Assembly: GCF_000092925.1 (NCBI RefSeq)
Contig: NC_014217.1
Location: 2,170,001-2,234,000 of the forward strand
Origin: Ancylobacter novellus DSM 506
Lineage (GTDB): Bacteria > Pseudomonadota > Alphaproteobacteria > Rhizobiales > Xanthobacteraceae
DNA: 64,000 nucleotides
Reading direction: 5' to 3'
Shown: one piece after another, positions 7,617-15,474 of the stretch
Numbering within the stretch: the stretch's first letter is position 1
How the letters are laid out: each line of letters begins with the position of its first letter
Translations under genes and position numbers: made by a program
Notes under the pieces: model-generated
The model's input: the letters and a program-made list of their open reading frames with translations, nothing else
What the model was told of the DNA's origin: nothing
Database searches by the model: none

Positions 7617-8126
7617 ATGGCGAAGTCTGCAACTGAGCGCTCTCGTGAATTCCGCGAACGGCAGCTCCAGCGTACCAAAGCCAAGCTGAAAGCGGCTCCA
7701 GCGCGCCCGGCTTACCTCGCCGGTTCATTCGCGGACTTCATGAGAGGTCGGCACTTGGACCTGTACGAAAACCTCGACGCCTTCGGCGTGTTCATCAACG
7801 GCAGCTCGTTCGATGAAGACCAGCAAACGTTCCAGTCGCAGGTGCACCGGGACGAACCGCTAGACTCGCTTCAGCGCGCAACGGCGTTGGTCGAAGTGTT
7901 CACGGATGCCGCTAGCGAGCTGGCGTGCGCCATCAATGAATACAAGCTGGCTGAGGTTCAACGCGCGATCGATGCGGCATTTGCTAGGGCAGCTGCGCTG
8001 CCGCCCGGCAACGTCGAAGCTCTGAAAGCCGAATGGGCAGAAGCTGAGCGCCTTAAGGCCCTGCAAGCTGGCCTGCGCACGCCCAAGCGCCACACCTTTC
8101 CCGGCATCACGACAAAGGGGGAGTGA
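7617..8126 (+). CDS. Hypothetical protein with SATERSREFRERQ N-terminus
   Basis: The start at 7617 was chosen because GGAGGG lies six bases upstream and the nested operator is immediately before it; the product has 169 residues. The N-terminal ATERSREFRERQLQRTKAKLK is a charged helix of a type often seen at the start of small phage and plasmid proteins that bind nucleic acid. The rest is helical with no recognised domain. Given the promoter architecture, autoregulation is possible, but I see no helix-turn-helix or ribbon-helix-helix that I would stand behind. Function unknown. Confidence 0.55.
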   Translation: MAKSATERSREFRERQLQRTKAKLKAAPARPAYLAGSFADFMRGRHLDLYENLDAFGVFINGSSFDEDQQTFQSQVHRDEPLDSLQRATALVEVFTDAASELACAINEYKLAEVQRAIDAAFARAAALPPGNVEALKAEWAEAERLKALQAGLRTPKRHTFPGITTKGE

Positions 8127-8150
8127 GAACAGCACAGGCACAAACGCGAA

Positions 8151-8220
8151 CGGCGCGACCAAGGCCGCGCCGCTGAAGTCCGCTAGAACTTCCACCAGCC
8201 GGAGTCTGGAACACTCCGGC
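8151..8220 (+). other. Two strong hairpins in the 8127-8240 leader
   Basis: CGGCGCG (8151-8157) pairs with CGCGCCG (8166-8172), and GCCGGAGT (8198-8205) pairs perfectly with ACTCCGGC (8213-8220) around a 7-base loop. They sit between two unknown genes, 21 bases before the next start. No U-tract follows either stem, so RNA processing, attenuation or protein binding are as likely as termination. Confidence 0.4.
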
Positions 8221-8240
8221 CAGCAGAAAAGAACTTAGAC

Positions 8241-8783
8241 ATGAACGACGGGATTTCCAACGTCAGGCTCACTCAGAAGGGCCTGTTCGACCTCTTTCTT
8301 CGCCTGCGAATGGAGCCGCACGACCGCTTTGGTAGGGGCAGCGGATGCCCTCATACCCCACTGGATCAGTTGGACGGATCGACCGCAGATTCCTACGGCT
8401 TCGGTGCGGAGCTGGCGTTTGGCGTTAAAGAGCGCGTGGCCAACAGTGACACTCCGCAGGACGACCTTGATTGCCTTTGCCGGGACGCAGAAGCCTATGC
8501 CCACGAACTGTGCGCCATGGCCGAGGACTTCCTCGTGGTGATTGAGCGCTGCGCTATCGAGCCCTCGGATGTTGCGCCATCTGATCCCGGCGAACGCGCG
8601 GCATGGGAGCAGGCGTGGGAAGAATACGCACAGAACCCCCTCTATTCGCTCGAGCGGTTTCTTGCGCTTCCGAATGTCCCTGATGAGGTAAGGGCGATCT
8701 TCTCTCCGTCGCGCCGCCTTAGCTCACTCCAGAAGTTCCGGCTCTTTCACGCGGCACCGAGCCTCAATGAGGAGGCCGCCTGA
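8241..8783 (+). CDS. Hypothetical protein, 180 residues
   Basis: The product has 180 residues, is acidic, and lacks a signal peptide or membrane segments. The middle contains a helical DDLDCLCRDAEAYAHELCAMAEDFL stretch and the C-terminal third a FLALPNVPDEVRAIFSP segment. I do not recognise a family. It is coupled to the next gene: its TGA at 8781-8783 shares a base with the following ATG. The pair lies between the hairpin leader and a strong terminator and so forms a two-gene unit. Element-specific accessory function is all that can be said. Confidence 0.5.
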   Translation: MNDGISNVRLTQKGLFDLFLRLRMEPHDRFGRGSGCPHTPLDQLDGSTADSYGFGAELAFGVKERVANSDTPQDDLDCLCRDAEAYAHELCAMAEDFLVVIERCAIEPSDVAPSDPGERAAWEQAWEEYAQNPLYSLERFLALPNVPDEVRAIFSPSRRLSSLQKFRLFHAAPSLNEEAA

Positions 8784-9079
8784 TGGCAAAAGCCTCCTAT
8801 GTGATTGAGCCCATCACCCAGGCAGAGCACGATGATATCCGTGGCCGCCTGCGGAGCCGTCGCAATGCCGCCGGCTCATTCAATGTGACGAAAAAGGTGG
8901 ATGAGGCAACCGGCGCGGTTTCCTACCTCAAAGATTGGCAGCCCGGATTCGACATGCCCTTTGGCGGCATCGAAGGCACCCTAGACGGCCAAAATGTCGT
9001 GCTGCTTTCCGATGGCTCGAGCGCAGGTTTTTACCGGCTCCGGTATCTGCGGCCGCCACCGATCGGCATTTCGATATAG
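8783..9079 (+). CDS. Hypothetical protein, 98 residues
   Basis: A 98-residue product starting in a TGATG overlap with the gene before it. It has a basic helix near the start (HDDIRGRLRSRRNAAGSF) followed by beta-rich sequence with LDGQNVVLLSDGSSAGFYRLRYL. No family recognised. It is the last gene of its unit: a strong intrinsic terminator begins 14 bases after its stop. A role with its upstream partner is implied only by the coupling. Confidence 0.5.
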   Translation: MAKASYVIEPITQAEHDDIRGRLRSRRNAAGSFNVTKKVDEATGAVSYLKDWQPGFDMPFGGIEGTLDGQNVVLLSDGSSAGFYRLRYLRPPPIGISI

Positions 9080-9092
9080 GAAACGCGAAATC

Positions 9093-9121
9093 GGGCGCCG
9101 GCTATGCTGGCGCCCTTTTTT
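9093..9121 (+). terminator. Intrinsic terminator
   Basis: GGGCGCC (9093-9099) and GGCGCCC (9109-9115) form a perfect stem that can be extended with one mismatch, followed directly by six T residues (9116-9121). It closes the two-gene unit ending at 9079 and insulates the FRG gene downstream. Confidence 0.85.
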
Positions 9122-9257
9122 GTTGAGGCATCCCGGCATCGTGTAGCGATCCACCAGCCATGGGACGTCGATTGCATAAAGTTAGCGAGCGCCGGGCGTG
9201 ACCAGAGTCAATATTTCAGTCTAAATACGCTGTCCGAATGCATAGAGTATTGATTCT

Positions 9258-10472
9258 ATGGTTATTGCTCGCGCCCAATCCATAACCGAGCAGCAGTTTG
9301 GCACAGTCGAGGTTAACGACTTGGAGCTCGACGTTATGCTGTGCGTGGACCATGATGATCCCGATACAGCATTTGTCTACGTTTGGTCAGAAACAGTACC
9401 TCCTAAGGGAATGTTAGCTAACATTGATCTTATCGACGATAAAAAACTCTCATTACGCTGTCGCTATCTATTTTTAACCGACGACTCTGGGAATTTCATA
9501 CCAGACCAGACTGCAAACAGCTCTCAAGAAACTCTGAGCCAAATCTATATCCTATTGCATAGGCGTGGGCGAGGATTCAGAGGCATATGGCGTGGGCCGA
9601 AAGGATCAGGGGCGATCAGGCTCAGACCCAAGACGTCACAGGGCCGCAAGGTCGCAGATCTCTGCAATAATTGGGATGACTTTAAGCAATGGGCCTCACG
9701 AAGCCGAAATGTAAATGATATCGCCTGCTATCGAGGACATGGTGATAGCAACTTCAAAGTAAGTACATCCTTTCATCGAGATGGAAAGCAGAGAATAGAT
9801 AGATTCGTTTACGGAAACCTCGCAACATTCCATGATCACGCACAAACATTTCTGAATAGAGGCATAAACCTAAAAGATGGGAGCGAGTACGCTACACTAT
9901 TAGCCCTAGCTCAACACCATGGACTTCCAACACCCATGTTGGATGCTACGCGATCCCCGTACATCGCGGCATTCTTTGCGTTTTCGGACTTTCTCGACAA
10001 CCGTTCACATCGAAAACCCACTCCGAAATATGTACGCGTATATGGATTCTCTAGATATTTTCTTGACCATCATACTCCGCCATCGGTCTCTATCCACTTT
10101 CCTAAGCCATACATAAGTCGACTTCGTGTGTCTGGTATACACAATCCTCGACTTAGTGCTCAGCAGGGAGAATTTCTTGTTACCAATATTGCTGATCTCG
10201 AAACGACAATTCAGGAAATGGAGACAGCCACAGGGAAAACATTTATGGTCGCAGCAGATATCCCGAGCTCTTTTGCTGCGGAGGCGTTAGAGGATCTGAG
10301 CTTTATGGGATTAACCGCAGCTAACATGTTTCCTGGATTAGATGGTATTTGTCGAATGCTGAGGCATCAGGCACATTTTGTTCGCCGGCAGATGGAGAAT
10401 TCGGTAGCCACCAGCGGCAAAGATATTCTTCCTACGAATGACTCATTGTGGGGAGAGCCAGAGCCCAAATAG
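9258..10472 (+). CDS. FRG-domain protein (candidate defence effector)
   Basis: A 404-residue protein. The FRG domain is recognisable from CYRGHGDSNFKVSTSF near residue 157 and LLALAQHHGLPTPMLDATRSPYIAAFFAFS near residues 215-243, matching the family's Y-RG, AQHHGLPT-LLD and SP--A-FFA motifs. FRG proteins are widespread in mobile elements and defence loci, and a toxic or DNA/nucleotide-directed role is suspected but not settled in general. The first 110 residues are beta-rich with no domain I recognise. Base composition is visibly more AT-rich than the flanks, with A/T-ending codons common, so this gene was probably acquired separately. It has its own leader after the terminator at 9121. The ATG at 9258 lacks a strong ribosome-binding site. 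Confidence 0.7.
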   Translation: MVIARAQSITEQQFGTVEVNDLELDVMLCVDHDDPDTAFVYVWSETVPPKGMLANIDLIDDKKLSLRCRYLFLTDDSGNFIPDQTANSSQETLSQIYILLHRRGRGFRGIWRGPKGSGAIRLRPKTSQGRKVADLCNNWDDFKQWASRSRNVNDIACYRGHGDSNFKVSTSFHRDGKQRIDRFVYGNLATFHDHAQTFLNRGINLKDGSEYATLLALAQHHGLPTPMLDATRSPYIAAFFAFSDFLDNRSHRKPTPKYVRVYGFSRYFLDHHTPPSVSIHFPKPYISRLRVSGIHNPRLSAQQGEFLVTNIADLETTIQEMETATGKTFMVAADIPSSFAAEALEDLSFMGLTAANMFPGLDGICRMLRHQAHFVRRQMENSVATSGKDILPTNDSLWGEPEPK

Positions 10473-10605
10473 GGCATGCCCGGTGGGACACACATCTCCC
10501 ACAACGATTCCCGGCACGAGCCTTCTTCCGATGCTCCAGCTTTAGCATCCCAGTTTCGACCCTCTCCATTAATCTTGCTACATAGATTCGCGGGAGGAGG
10601 GGCTT

Positions 10606-11106
10606 GTGGCTACCCCACGGCAGTTGCTTGGCACGTTTGGCGAGGAGCGAGTGACAAAGGAATGTTCCTGTCCCCGATGCAAACGAGCGCGTACTCTGGT
10701 GCGCTTGCCGCCCAACTTCAAATGCGCGGACGTGATCTGCGATTTTTGCGGCTATCTCGCTCAGGTTAAAGCGTCGACATCGGCGGACGTCGCGGTCTTG
10801 CCTAAGCAAATCCTTGGGGCGGCATGGGGGCCGCAAAAGCTGCGTATGGACGCGGGTATCTATTTCCCTTTGTTCCTCGTCCTCGCGAGCAAGAATTTGA
10901 TGCAGCACGCCATTTATTATCTGTCTGCCGATCTACAGGCGCCCGAACTCTTCAAGCCGCGCAAACCTCTCTCGGCCACGGCCCGTCGCGCCGGATGGAC
11001 AGGCTTCATTTATGATCTAAGCGCGGTGCACGACGCCATTGTTCGGCTACCTCCATTGCGACCCGCAGCTCCCGTAACTTCTCCCGAAATTTCTCCCGAA
11101 ACCTAG
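10606..11106 (+). CDS. DpnI-like (Dam-replacing family) restriction endonuclease, catalytic domain only
   Basis: A 166-residue protein starting at GTG, with GGGAGGAGGGG just upstream. It matches the DpnI catalytic domain: zinc pairs CPRC (22-25) and CDFC (45-48), a PD-(D/E)XK core with D42 and, eleven residues on, Q53-V-K55, and RKPLSATARRAGWTGFIYDLS near residues 118-139, very close to the DpnI signature. DpnI cuts methylated GATC. DpnI has glutamate where this protein has Q53, but QXK is used by other active nucleases such as Mrr. The DpnI C-terminal winged helix (last 70 or so residues) is absent. It is the last gene before the tRNA attachment site. Target specificity is inferred. Confidence 0.7.
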   Translation: MATPRQLLGTFGEERVTKECSCPRCKRARTLVRLPPNFKCADVICDFCGYLAQVKASTSADVAVLPKQILGAAWGPQKLRMDAGIYFPLFLVLASKNLMQHAIYYLSADLQAPELFKPRKPLSATARRAGWTGFIYDLSAVHDAIVRLPPLRPAAPVTSPEISPET

Positions 11107-11151
11107 TCGGAATACCAATGTAACTTGTTGATTTAAAAGGGTAATTTTTGC

Positions 11152-11237
11152 TGGTGCGGACGACGGGACTCGAACCCGTAAGCCTTGTGGGCGCAAGATT
11201 TTAAGTCTCGTGCGTCTACCAGTTTCGCCACGTCCGC
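11152..11237 (-). tRNA. tRNA-Leu(UAA)
   Basis: On the minus strand an 86-base cloverleaf runs from GCGGACG at 11237 to CGTCCGC, discriminator A and an encoded CCA at 11152. The anticodon loop reads CTTAAAA (anticodon TAA) and the T loop GGTTCGAGTCC. It has a long variable arm, as expected for leucine. Its 3' end faces the mobile element, the usual orientation for integration into a tRNA gene. I see no second copy of the 3' end within 1-11150. Confidence 0.95.
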
Positions 11238-11299
11238 GGCCGACCCCAGCTATAGGGTCGCAGGCTTTCTCTGGCAACGCGCCTGCGGGCGGTGCCCCC

Positions 11300-12994
11300 T
11301 CAGAACACCCCGCCGATGAAGCCGGTCTCGTCGACGAAGATGTCCTCCGCCGCCGGGCGCGAGGGCAGGCCCGGCATGGTCATCACCTCGCCAGCCAGCG
11401 CCACCACGAAACCGGCGCCGGCAGACAACCGCACTTCGCGGATCGGCAGGGTGAACCCCTCCGGCGCGCCGCGCTGGGCCGGGTCGGCGGAGAAGCTGTA
11501 CTGGGTCTTGGCCATGCAGATCGGCAGTTCGCCATAGCCCAGCGCCTCGAACTCGGCGAGCTTCTTCAGCGCGCCGGGCTCGATGGCGACCGCGCCGGCG
11601 CGGTAGATGCGCCTGGCGATGGTCTCGATCTTCTGCACCAGCGGCAGGCTGGTCTCGTAGAGCGGCCTGAAGGCGGAGGGGCGCGCGGCGAGCGCGATCA
11701 CCTCGCTCGCGAGGTCCACCGCCCCGGCCGAGCCCTCGGCCCAGTGCGAGCACAGATGCACGCTGGCGCCGACCGCGGCGCAGGCGGCCTTGATCGCCTC
11801 GATCTCGTCCGCCGTGTCGCTGGTGAAGCGGTTGATCGCCACCACCGCCGGCAGGCCGAACGCCTTCATGTTCTCGATATGGCGGACGAGGTTGGCGCAG
11901 CCCGCGCTCACCGCCGCGACATTCTCGGTGCCGAGCTCCTTCAGGCCGATCCCGCCATGCATCTTCAGCGCCCGCACCGTGGCGACGATCACCACGGCGG
12001 AAGGCGCGAGGCCCGCCTGCCGGCACTTGATGTCGAGGAACTTCTCCGCCCCGAGGTCGGCGCCGAAGCCGGCCTCCGTCACCACGAAATCGGCGAGGCC
12101 GAGCGCGGTGCGGGTCGCCATCACCGAGTTGCAGCCATGGGCGATGTTGGCGAAGGGGCCGCCATGCACCACGGCGGGCGTCGCCTCGAGGGTCTGCACG
12201 AGGTTGGGCTGGAAGGCGTCGCGCAGCAGCGCCGTCATGGCGCCCGTCACCTTGAGCTGGGCGGCGGTGATCGGCTGGCGGGCGCGGTTCTGCGCCACCA
12301 CCATGCGGCCCAGCCGCTCTTCCAGATCCTCCAGCGAGCGGGCGAGGCAGAAGATCGCCATCACCTCGCTGGCGACCGTGATGTCGAAGCCGTCCTCGCG
12401 CGGGAAGCCGTTGCCCGGCCCGCCGAGGCCGACGGTGACGCTGCGCAGCGCCCGGTCGTTGAGGTCGACGACGCGCCGCCAGTTGATGCGGCGCACGTCG
12501 ATGTCGAGCGCATTGCCCCAGTAGACGTGGTTGTCGATCGCGGCGGCGAGCAGGTTGTGCGCGGCGCTTATGGCGTGGAAGTCGCCGGTGAAATGCAGGT
12601 TGATGTCCTGCATCGGCACGATCTGCGAGCGCCCGCCGCCCGTCGCGCCGCCCTTGGCGCCGAACACCGGGCCGAGGCTCGGCTCGCGCAGGGCGATGGC
12701 GACGCGCTTGCCGGCGCGCGCCAGCGCGTCGCCGAGGCCGATGGTGGTGGTGGTCTTGCCCTCGCCCGCCGGGGTCGGGTTGATGGCGGTGACGAGGATG
12801 AGCTTGCCGTCGGCCTTCGCCTCCGCCGGGCGGGCGAAGTCGAGCGCGATCTTCGCCTTGGTGTGGCCGTAGCGATAGAGCGAGGCGGCGGGCACGCCGA
12901 GCTTCTCGCCGATCTCCTCGATGGGCCGCGGCGTCACCGAGGCCGCGATCGCCGCATCGCTGTTGGGATCGATCTTGCGCAGCGCGGTATTCAT
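11300..12994 (-). CDS. fhs: Formate-tetrahydrofolate ligase
   Basis: The product has 564 residues, the normal size for this enzyme, which makes 10-formyl-tetrahydrofolate from formate, THF and ATP in the cytosol. The P-loop [20 protein letters not shown], the [18 protein letters not shown] motif and [13 protein letters not shown] are family hallmarks. The start at 12994 was chosen because TTGGAGAACCCG places GGAG six bases before it; an in-frame TTG twelve bases upstream is the ribosome-binding site itself. It lies downstream of a doxX gene in the same orientation. Its presence fits a C1-metabolising alphaproteobacterium, but other methylotrophy genes are not in the window. Confidence 0.95.
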   Translation of the reverse strand: MNTALRKIDPNSDAAIAASVTPRPIEEIGEKLGVPAASLYRYGHTKAKIALDFARPAEAKADGKLILVTAINPTPAGEGKTTTTIGLGDALARAGKRVAIALREPSLGPVFGAKGGATGGGRSQIVPMQDINLHFTGDFHAISAAHNLLAAAIDNHVYWGNALDIDVRRINWRRVVDLNDRALRSVTVGLGGPGNGFPREDGFDITVASEVMAIFCLARSLEDLEERLGRMVVAQNRARQPITAAQLKVTGAMTALLRDAFQPNLVQTLEATPAVVHGGPFANIAHGCNSVMATRTALGLADFVVTEAGFGADLGAEKFLDIKCRQAGLAPSAVVIVATVRALKMHGGIGLKELGTENVAAVSAGCANLVRHIENMKAFGLPAVVAINRFTSDTADEIEAIKAACAAVGASVHLCSHWAEGSAGAVDLASEVIALAARPSAFRPLYETSLPLVQKIETIARRIYRAGAVAIEPGALKKLAEFEALGYGELPICMAKTQYSFSADPAQRGAPEGFTLPIREVRLSAGAGFVVALAGEVMTMPGLPSRPAAEDIFVDETGFIGGVF

Positions 12995-13021
12995 CGGGTT
13001 CTCCAAGGCTCTCTTCGCCGC

Positions 13022-13432
13022 TCAGGCCGCGCGCGTGCGCTCGGCGAGGATCGCGACCAGCATCATGCCGCCGATCACCGACAGGTGCTCGACCGCGAAA
13101 TAGAATTCGAGCTGCGCCATCGGCCCTTCCATGGACCAGAAATGGTGCGCGATCGGAATGGTCAGGACGGTAAAGATCGCCAGCGCGCCCGCCGCCAGCC
13201 AGGTGGCGCGGTTGAGGAGGATCAGCACGCCGCCGGTGAGCTGGGTGAGAATCGTCAGCACCGCGAACAGCCAGGGCGGGTTGAGCCCGAAGAAGGCCAT
13301 CTCGGCCTGCGCGCCCGTGAAGTCGACGATCTTCGAGATGCCGCTGCCGAGGAACATGAACACCAGAAGCAGCCGCGCGACGAAGGCCGTGACCGGCGAA
13401 CGCAGCAGGACGGAGATCGGCGCGGGCGTCAT
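13022..13432 (-). CDS. DoxX family membrane protein
   Basis: A 136-residue protein with four hydrophobic segments, starting with an arginine-bearing VARLLLVFMFLGSGISKIVDF helix, which is the DoxX signature. A conserved IPIAHHFWSM follows in the third segment. DoxX proteins are small inner-membrane proteins linked to redox or stress responses; the exact role is not known here. It lies between fhs and a conserved hypothetical gene, with gaps of 27 and 87 bases, so co-transcription with fhs is possible. Confidence 0.8.
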   Translation of the reverse strand: MTPAPISVLLRSPVTAFVARLLLVFMFLGSGISKIVDFTGAQAEMAFFGLNPPWLFAVLTILTQLTGGVLILLNRATWLAAGALAIFTVLTIPIAHHFWSMEGPMAQLEFYFAVEHLSVIGGMMLVAILAERTRAA

Positions 13433-13519
13433 GGAAGCTTCCTCAAGCGGCGTTCAGGGCCGCGCCACGGCATAGCGCAGCGCCCGCGGAAAGGCGAGCG
13501 GCGGCGCCATGCAACCTTC

Positions 13520-13906
13520 TTACGAGCGCGGAGCGTCGGGTTCGGCTTCGTCCTCGCCTTCCTCGCCCTCCTCCGCGTCGCGCGCGGCCTTGGCGTCGGC
13601 GATGAACTCGGCGGCGTGCTTCTTCGCCTCGCGCACGCTCTCGCCGAGCTCGCGGGTGTAGCGGTCGAGGTCGAGCCGCAGCCCGCCGATGGAGGGCTTC
13701 TCGGTCTCCGAGGCATAGGCGACCATGCGCAGCGACAGGCCGAGATCGGAGAGGAGCTGGGCCACGAAGCCGTCGCTCAGCTCCTCCTTGTCGGCATAGG
13801 CGATGAGCATGTCGTAGAGCGCCGTGCGGTGCGCCTCATAGGCGGCGTCATATTCCTCGTCGGTCTCGTCTTCCGGCCCGTCATAGCCGCCATATTCGCC
13901 CGCCAT
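13520..13906 (-). CDS. Conserved hypothetical protein, acidic C-terminus
   Basis: A 128-residue soluble protein. Its core, ALYDMLIAYADKEELSDGFVAQLLSDLGLSLRMVAYA, resembles an uncharacterised protein I recall from Hyphomicrobiales. A helical second half follows, and the last 20 residues are almost all acidic. It starts 10 bases after the stop of gpt, which suggests one transcript. No catalytic motif is visible. Confidence 0.65.
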   Translation of the reverse strand: MAGEYGGYDGPEDETDEEYDAAYEAHRTALYDMLIAYADKEELSDGFVAQLLSDLGLSLRMVAYASETEKPSIGGLRLDLDRYTRELGESVREAKKHAAEFIADAKAARDAEEGEEGEDEAEPDAPRS

Positions 13907-13916
13907 CGATCCCTCC

Positions 13917-14423
13917 TCACGCCACGCCGTCGCGGATCGGCGGCTGGAAGCTCAGCCCCATGTCCCACGGGAAATAGATCCAGGTGTCCTGGCTGACCTC
14001 GGTGATGAAGGTGTCGACCAGCGGCCGCCCGAGCGGCTTGGCATAGACGGTGGCGACATGCGCCTCGGGCAGCATCTCGCGCACCAGCCGCATGGTCTTG
14101 CCGGTGTCGACGAGGTCGTCGATGACGAGGAGCCCCTGCCCCTTCGCGCCGGCCGCGCCCTTCACCACATCGGCGATGGGTTTGAGCACCTCCATCTCGC
14201 CCTGCTTGGTGTAGTCGTGATAGCTGGCGATGCACACCGTCTCGATGAGGCGCACGCCGAGCTCGCGGGCGACGATGGCGGCGGGGACCAGCCCGCCGCG
14301 GGTGATGCAGACGATGCCGGCGAACGGCCCCGCCCCGGCGAGACGCCAGGCGAGCGCGCGGGCATCGCGGTGGAACTGGTCCCAGGAGACCGGAAAGGCC
14401 TTCTTCTGGCGGTCGTCGGACAT
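13917..14423 (-). CDS. gpt: Xanthine-guanine phosphoribosyltransferase
   Basis: A 168-residue type I phosphoribosyltransferase that converts guanine and xanthine to GMP and XMP with PRPP. The PRPP-binding motif is [12 protein letters not shown] near residues 97-108, and [18 protein letters not shown] gives the second loop. WIYFPWD near residue 148 matches the Gpt base-binding region. It is followed ten bases later by the acidic conserved hypothetical gene. Confidence 0.9.
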   Translation of the reverse strand: MSDDRQKKAFPVSWDQFHRDARALAWRLAGAGPFAGIVCITRGGLVPAAIVARELGVRLIETVCIASYHDYTKQGEMEVLKPIADVVKGAAGAKGQGLLVIDDLVDTGKTMRLVREMLPEAHVATVYAKPLGRPLVDTFITEVSQDTWIYFPWDMGLSFQPPIRDGVA

Positions 14424-14526
14424 GGGCAGGAAATCCCGGACTTCGCATAGAACGTTGCCGAGATCATTAACGGCAGCGCGCCGCCTTCTCCAGTGGCCGA
14501 AGGGCGAAATCCCCGGTTGCGGCGGC

Positions 14527-15270
14527 TCAGCGCCGCCCCACCGTCTCCACCATGGCCTGCACCTCGGCCAGCGCGGCGGCGAGCTTCTCGGGGTCGCGCG
14601 CGCGCACCACGAGGTTGGTGTTCGGCCGGCCGTCCTCGCCCATGAAGGGATAGCTGCCGATGCTCACCTCCGGATGCCGCTCGGCGATCAGGCGCAGCGG
14701 GCCGCCGACATCGCCCTCGCGCGCGTCCGCCCGCACGGTCTCGGAGAGCATGCGCACGCCGGTGTTCAGCTTCGGCGCCACCTGGTCGAGCATCGCCTGC
14801 ATGATGGTCGGCACGCCGGCCATGACGATGACGTTGCCGATCCAGAAGCCCGGCGCCTTGGAGACCGGGTTCGGCACCAGTTCGGCGCCCGCCGGGATGC
14901 GCGCCATGCGCAGCCGGGCCTCGTTCAGGTCTTCGAGCTTGATGTGCTCGAGCAGCATGGCGCGCGCGCGGGGATCCACATCGATGCTCACCCCGAACGC
15001 CTTGGCGACGCAATCGGCGGTGATGTCGTCATGCGTCGGGCCGATGCCGCCGGTGGTGAAGAGGTAGGTGTAGCGCGCCCTGAGCGCGTTGACCGCGCCG
15101 ACGATCTCCTCCTCGACATCCGGCACCACGCGGACCTCCCGCACGTCGATGCCGATGGCGGTAAGATATTCAGCGATATAGCCGATGTTCCGGTCCTTGG
15201 TGCGGCCGGACAATATCTCGTCGCCGATGACCAGGATCGCCGCCGTCACGGGCTCGTTCGACGCCGCCAT
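14527..15270 (-). CDS. CinA-like molybdopterin-binding domain protein
   Basis: A 247-residue protein with the MoaB/Mog-like fold of the N-terminal CinA domain: [17 protein letters not shown] near residues 12-28, [22 protein letters not shown] near 92-113, and [24 protein letters not shown] near 137-160. It lacks the C-terminal nicotinamide-nucleotide amidase domain of full CinA, which is common in this class. The molecular role of the stand-alone form is not settled; ADP-ribose pyrophosphatase activity is known for some relatives. It is divergent from the ATP-grasp gene of the Anbu operon, across 204 bases in which I see no clear signal. Confidence 0.8.
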   Translation of the reverse strand: MAASNEPVTAAILVIGDEILSGRTKDRNIGYIAEYLTAIGIDVREVRVVPDVEEEIVGAVNALRARYTYLFTTGGIGPTHDDITADCVAKAFGVSIDVDPRARAMLLEHIKLEDLNEARLRMARIPAGAELVPNPVSKAPGFWIGNVIVMAGVPTIMQAMLDQVAPKLNTGVRMLSETVRADAREGDVGGPLRLIAERHPEVSIGSYPFMGEDGRPNTNLVVRARDPEKLAAALAEVQAMVETVGRR

Positions 15271-15474
15271 CTGATTCCTCCTCCCTCACGCAGCGGAATT
15301 TTTCACCATCCGCCGCAAATCCACGCATGCCACGCCGCAAGCAAGGGCAGAGCGCCCGCCAAATGGGCAAACCGCACCCAATCTTCCGATTATCGCGGTC
15401 CGGATTCTTCCGCCTCTTCCGCTGGCACGCGCTTTGTAGCTAACTTGCCTGAGTTGGGGAGTAGATTTGCACCA

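Larger units (their letters stand above)
1..11151. mobile_element. Integrated phage-like element (right part) at tRNA-Leu
   Basis: This segment carries phage morphogenesis and packaging genes, an HUH replication initiator, several small orphan genes and three defence-like genes. It ends directly against the 3' end of a tRNA-Leu gene. Its gene content, the lower GC of the FRG gene, and the complete absence of the A/B/C/D intergenic repeats that litter the rest of the window all mark it as foreign. No integrase, portal, capsid, protease, major tail, tail-tip or lysis gene is present in the visible part. The left boundary is outside the window, so its total size and the second attachment site are unknown. 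It could be a decayed prophage, a phage satellite, or a complete prophage whose remaining genes lie to the left. Confidence 0.8.

Noticed and set aside
10606-11106. Reading the DpnI-like gene as an inactivated remnant
   Set aside because: The missing winged helix and the Q in place of E could suggest decay, but the frame is intact, the ribosome-binding site is very strong and QXK is active in other nuclease families.
11210-13996. A very long open frame (928 codons) on the plus strand across fhs, doxX and the hypothetical gene
   Set aside because: It is antisense to well-recognised genes with catalytic motifs, and its residues are the Arg/Ala/His/Gly-rich mixture typical of the complementary frame of GC-rich coding DNA.
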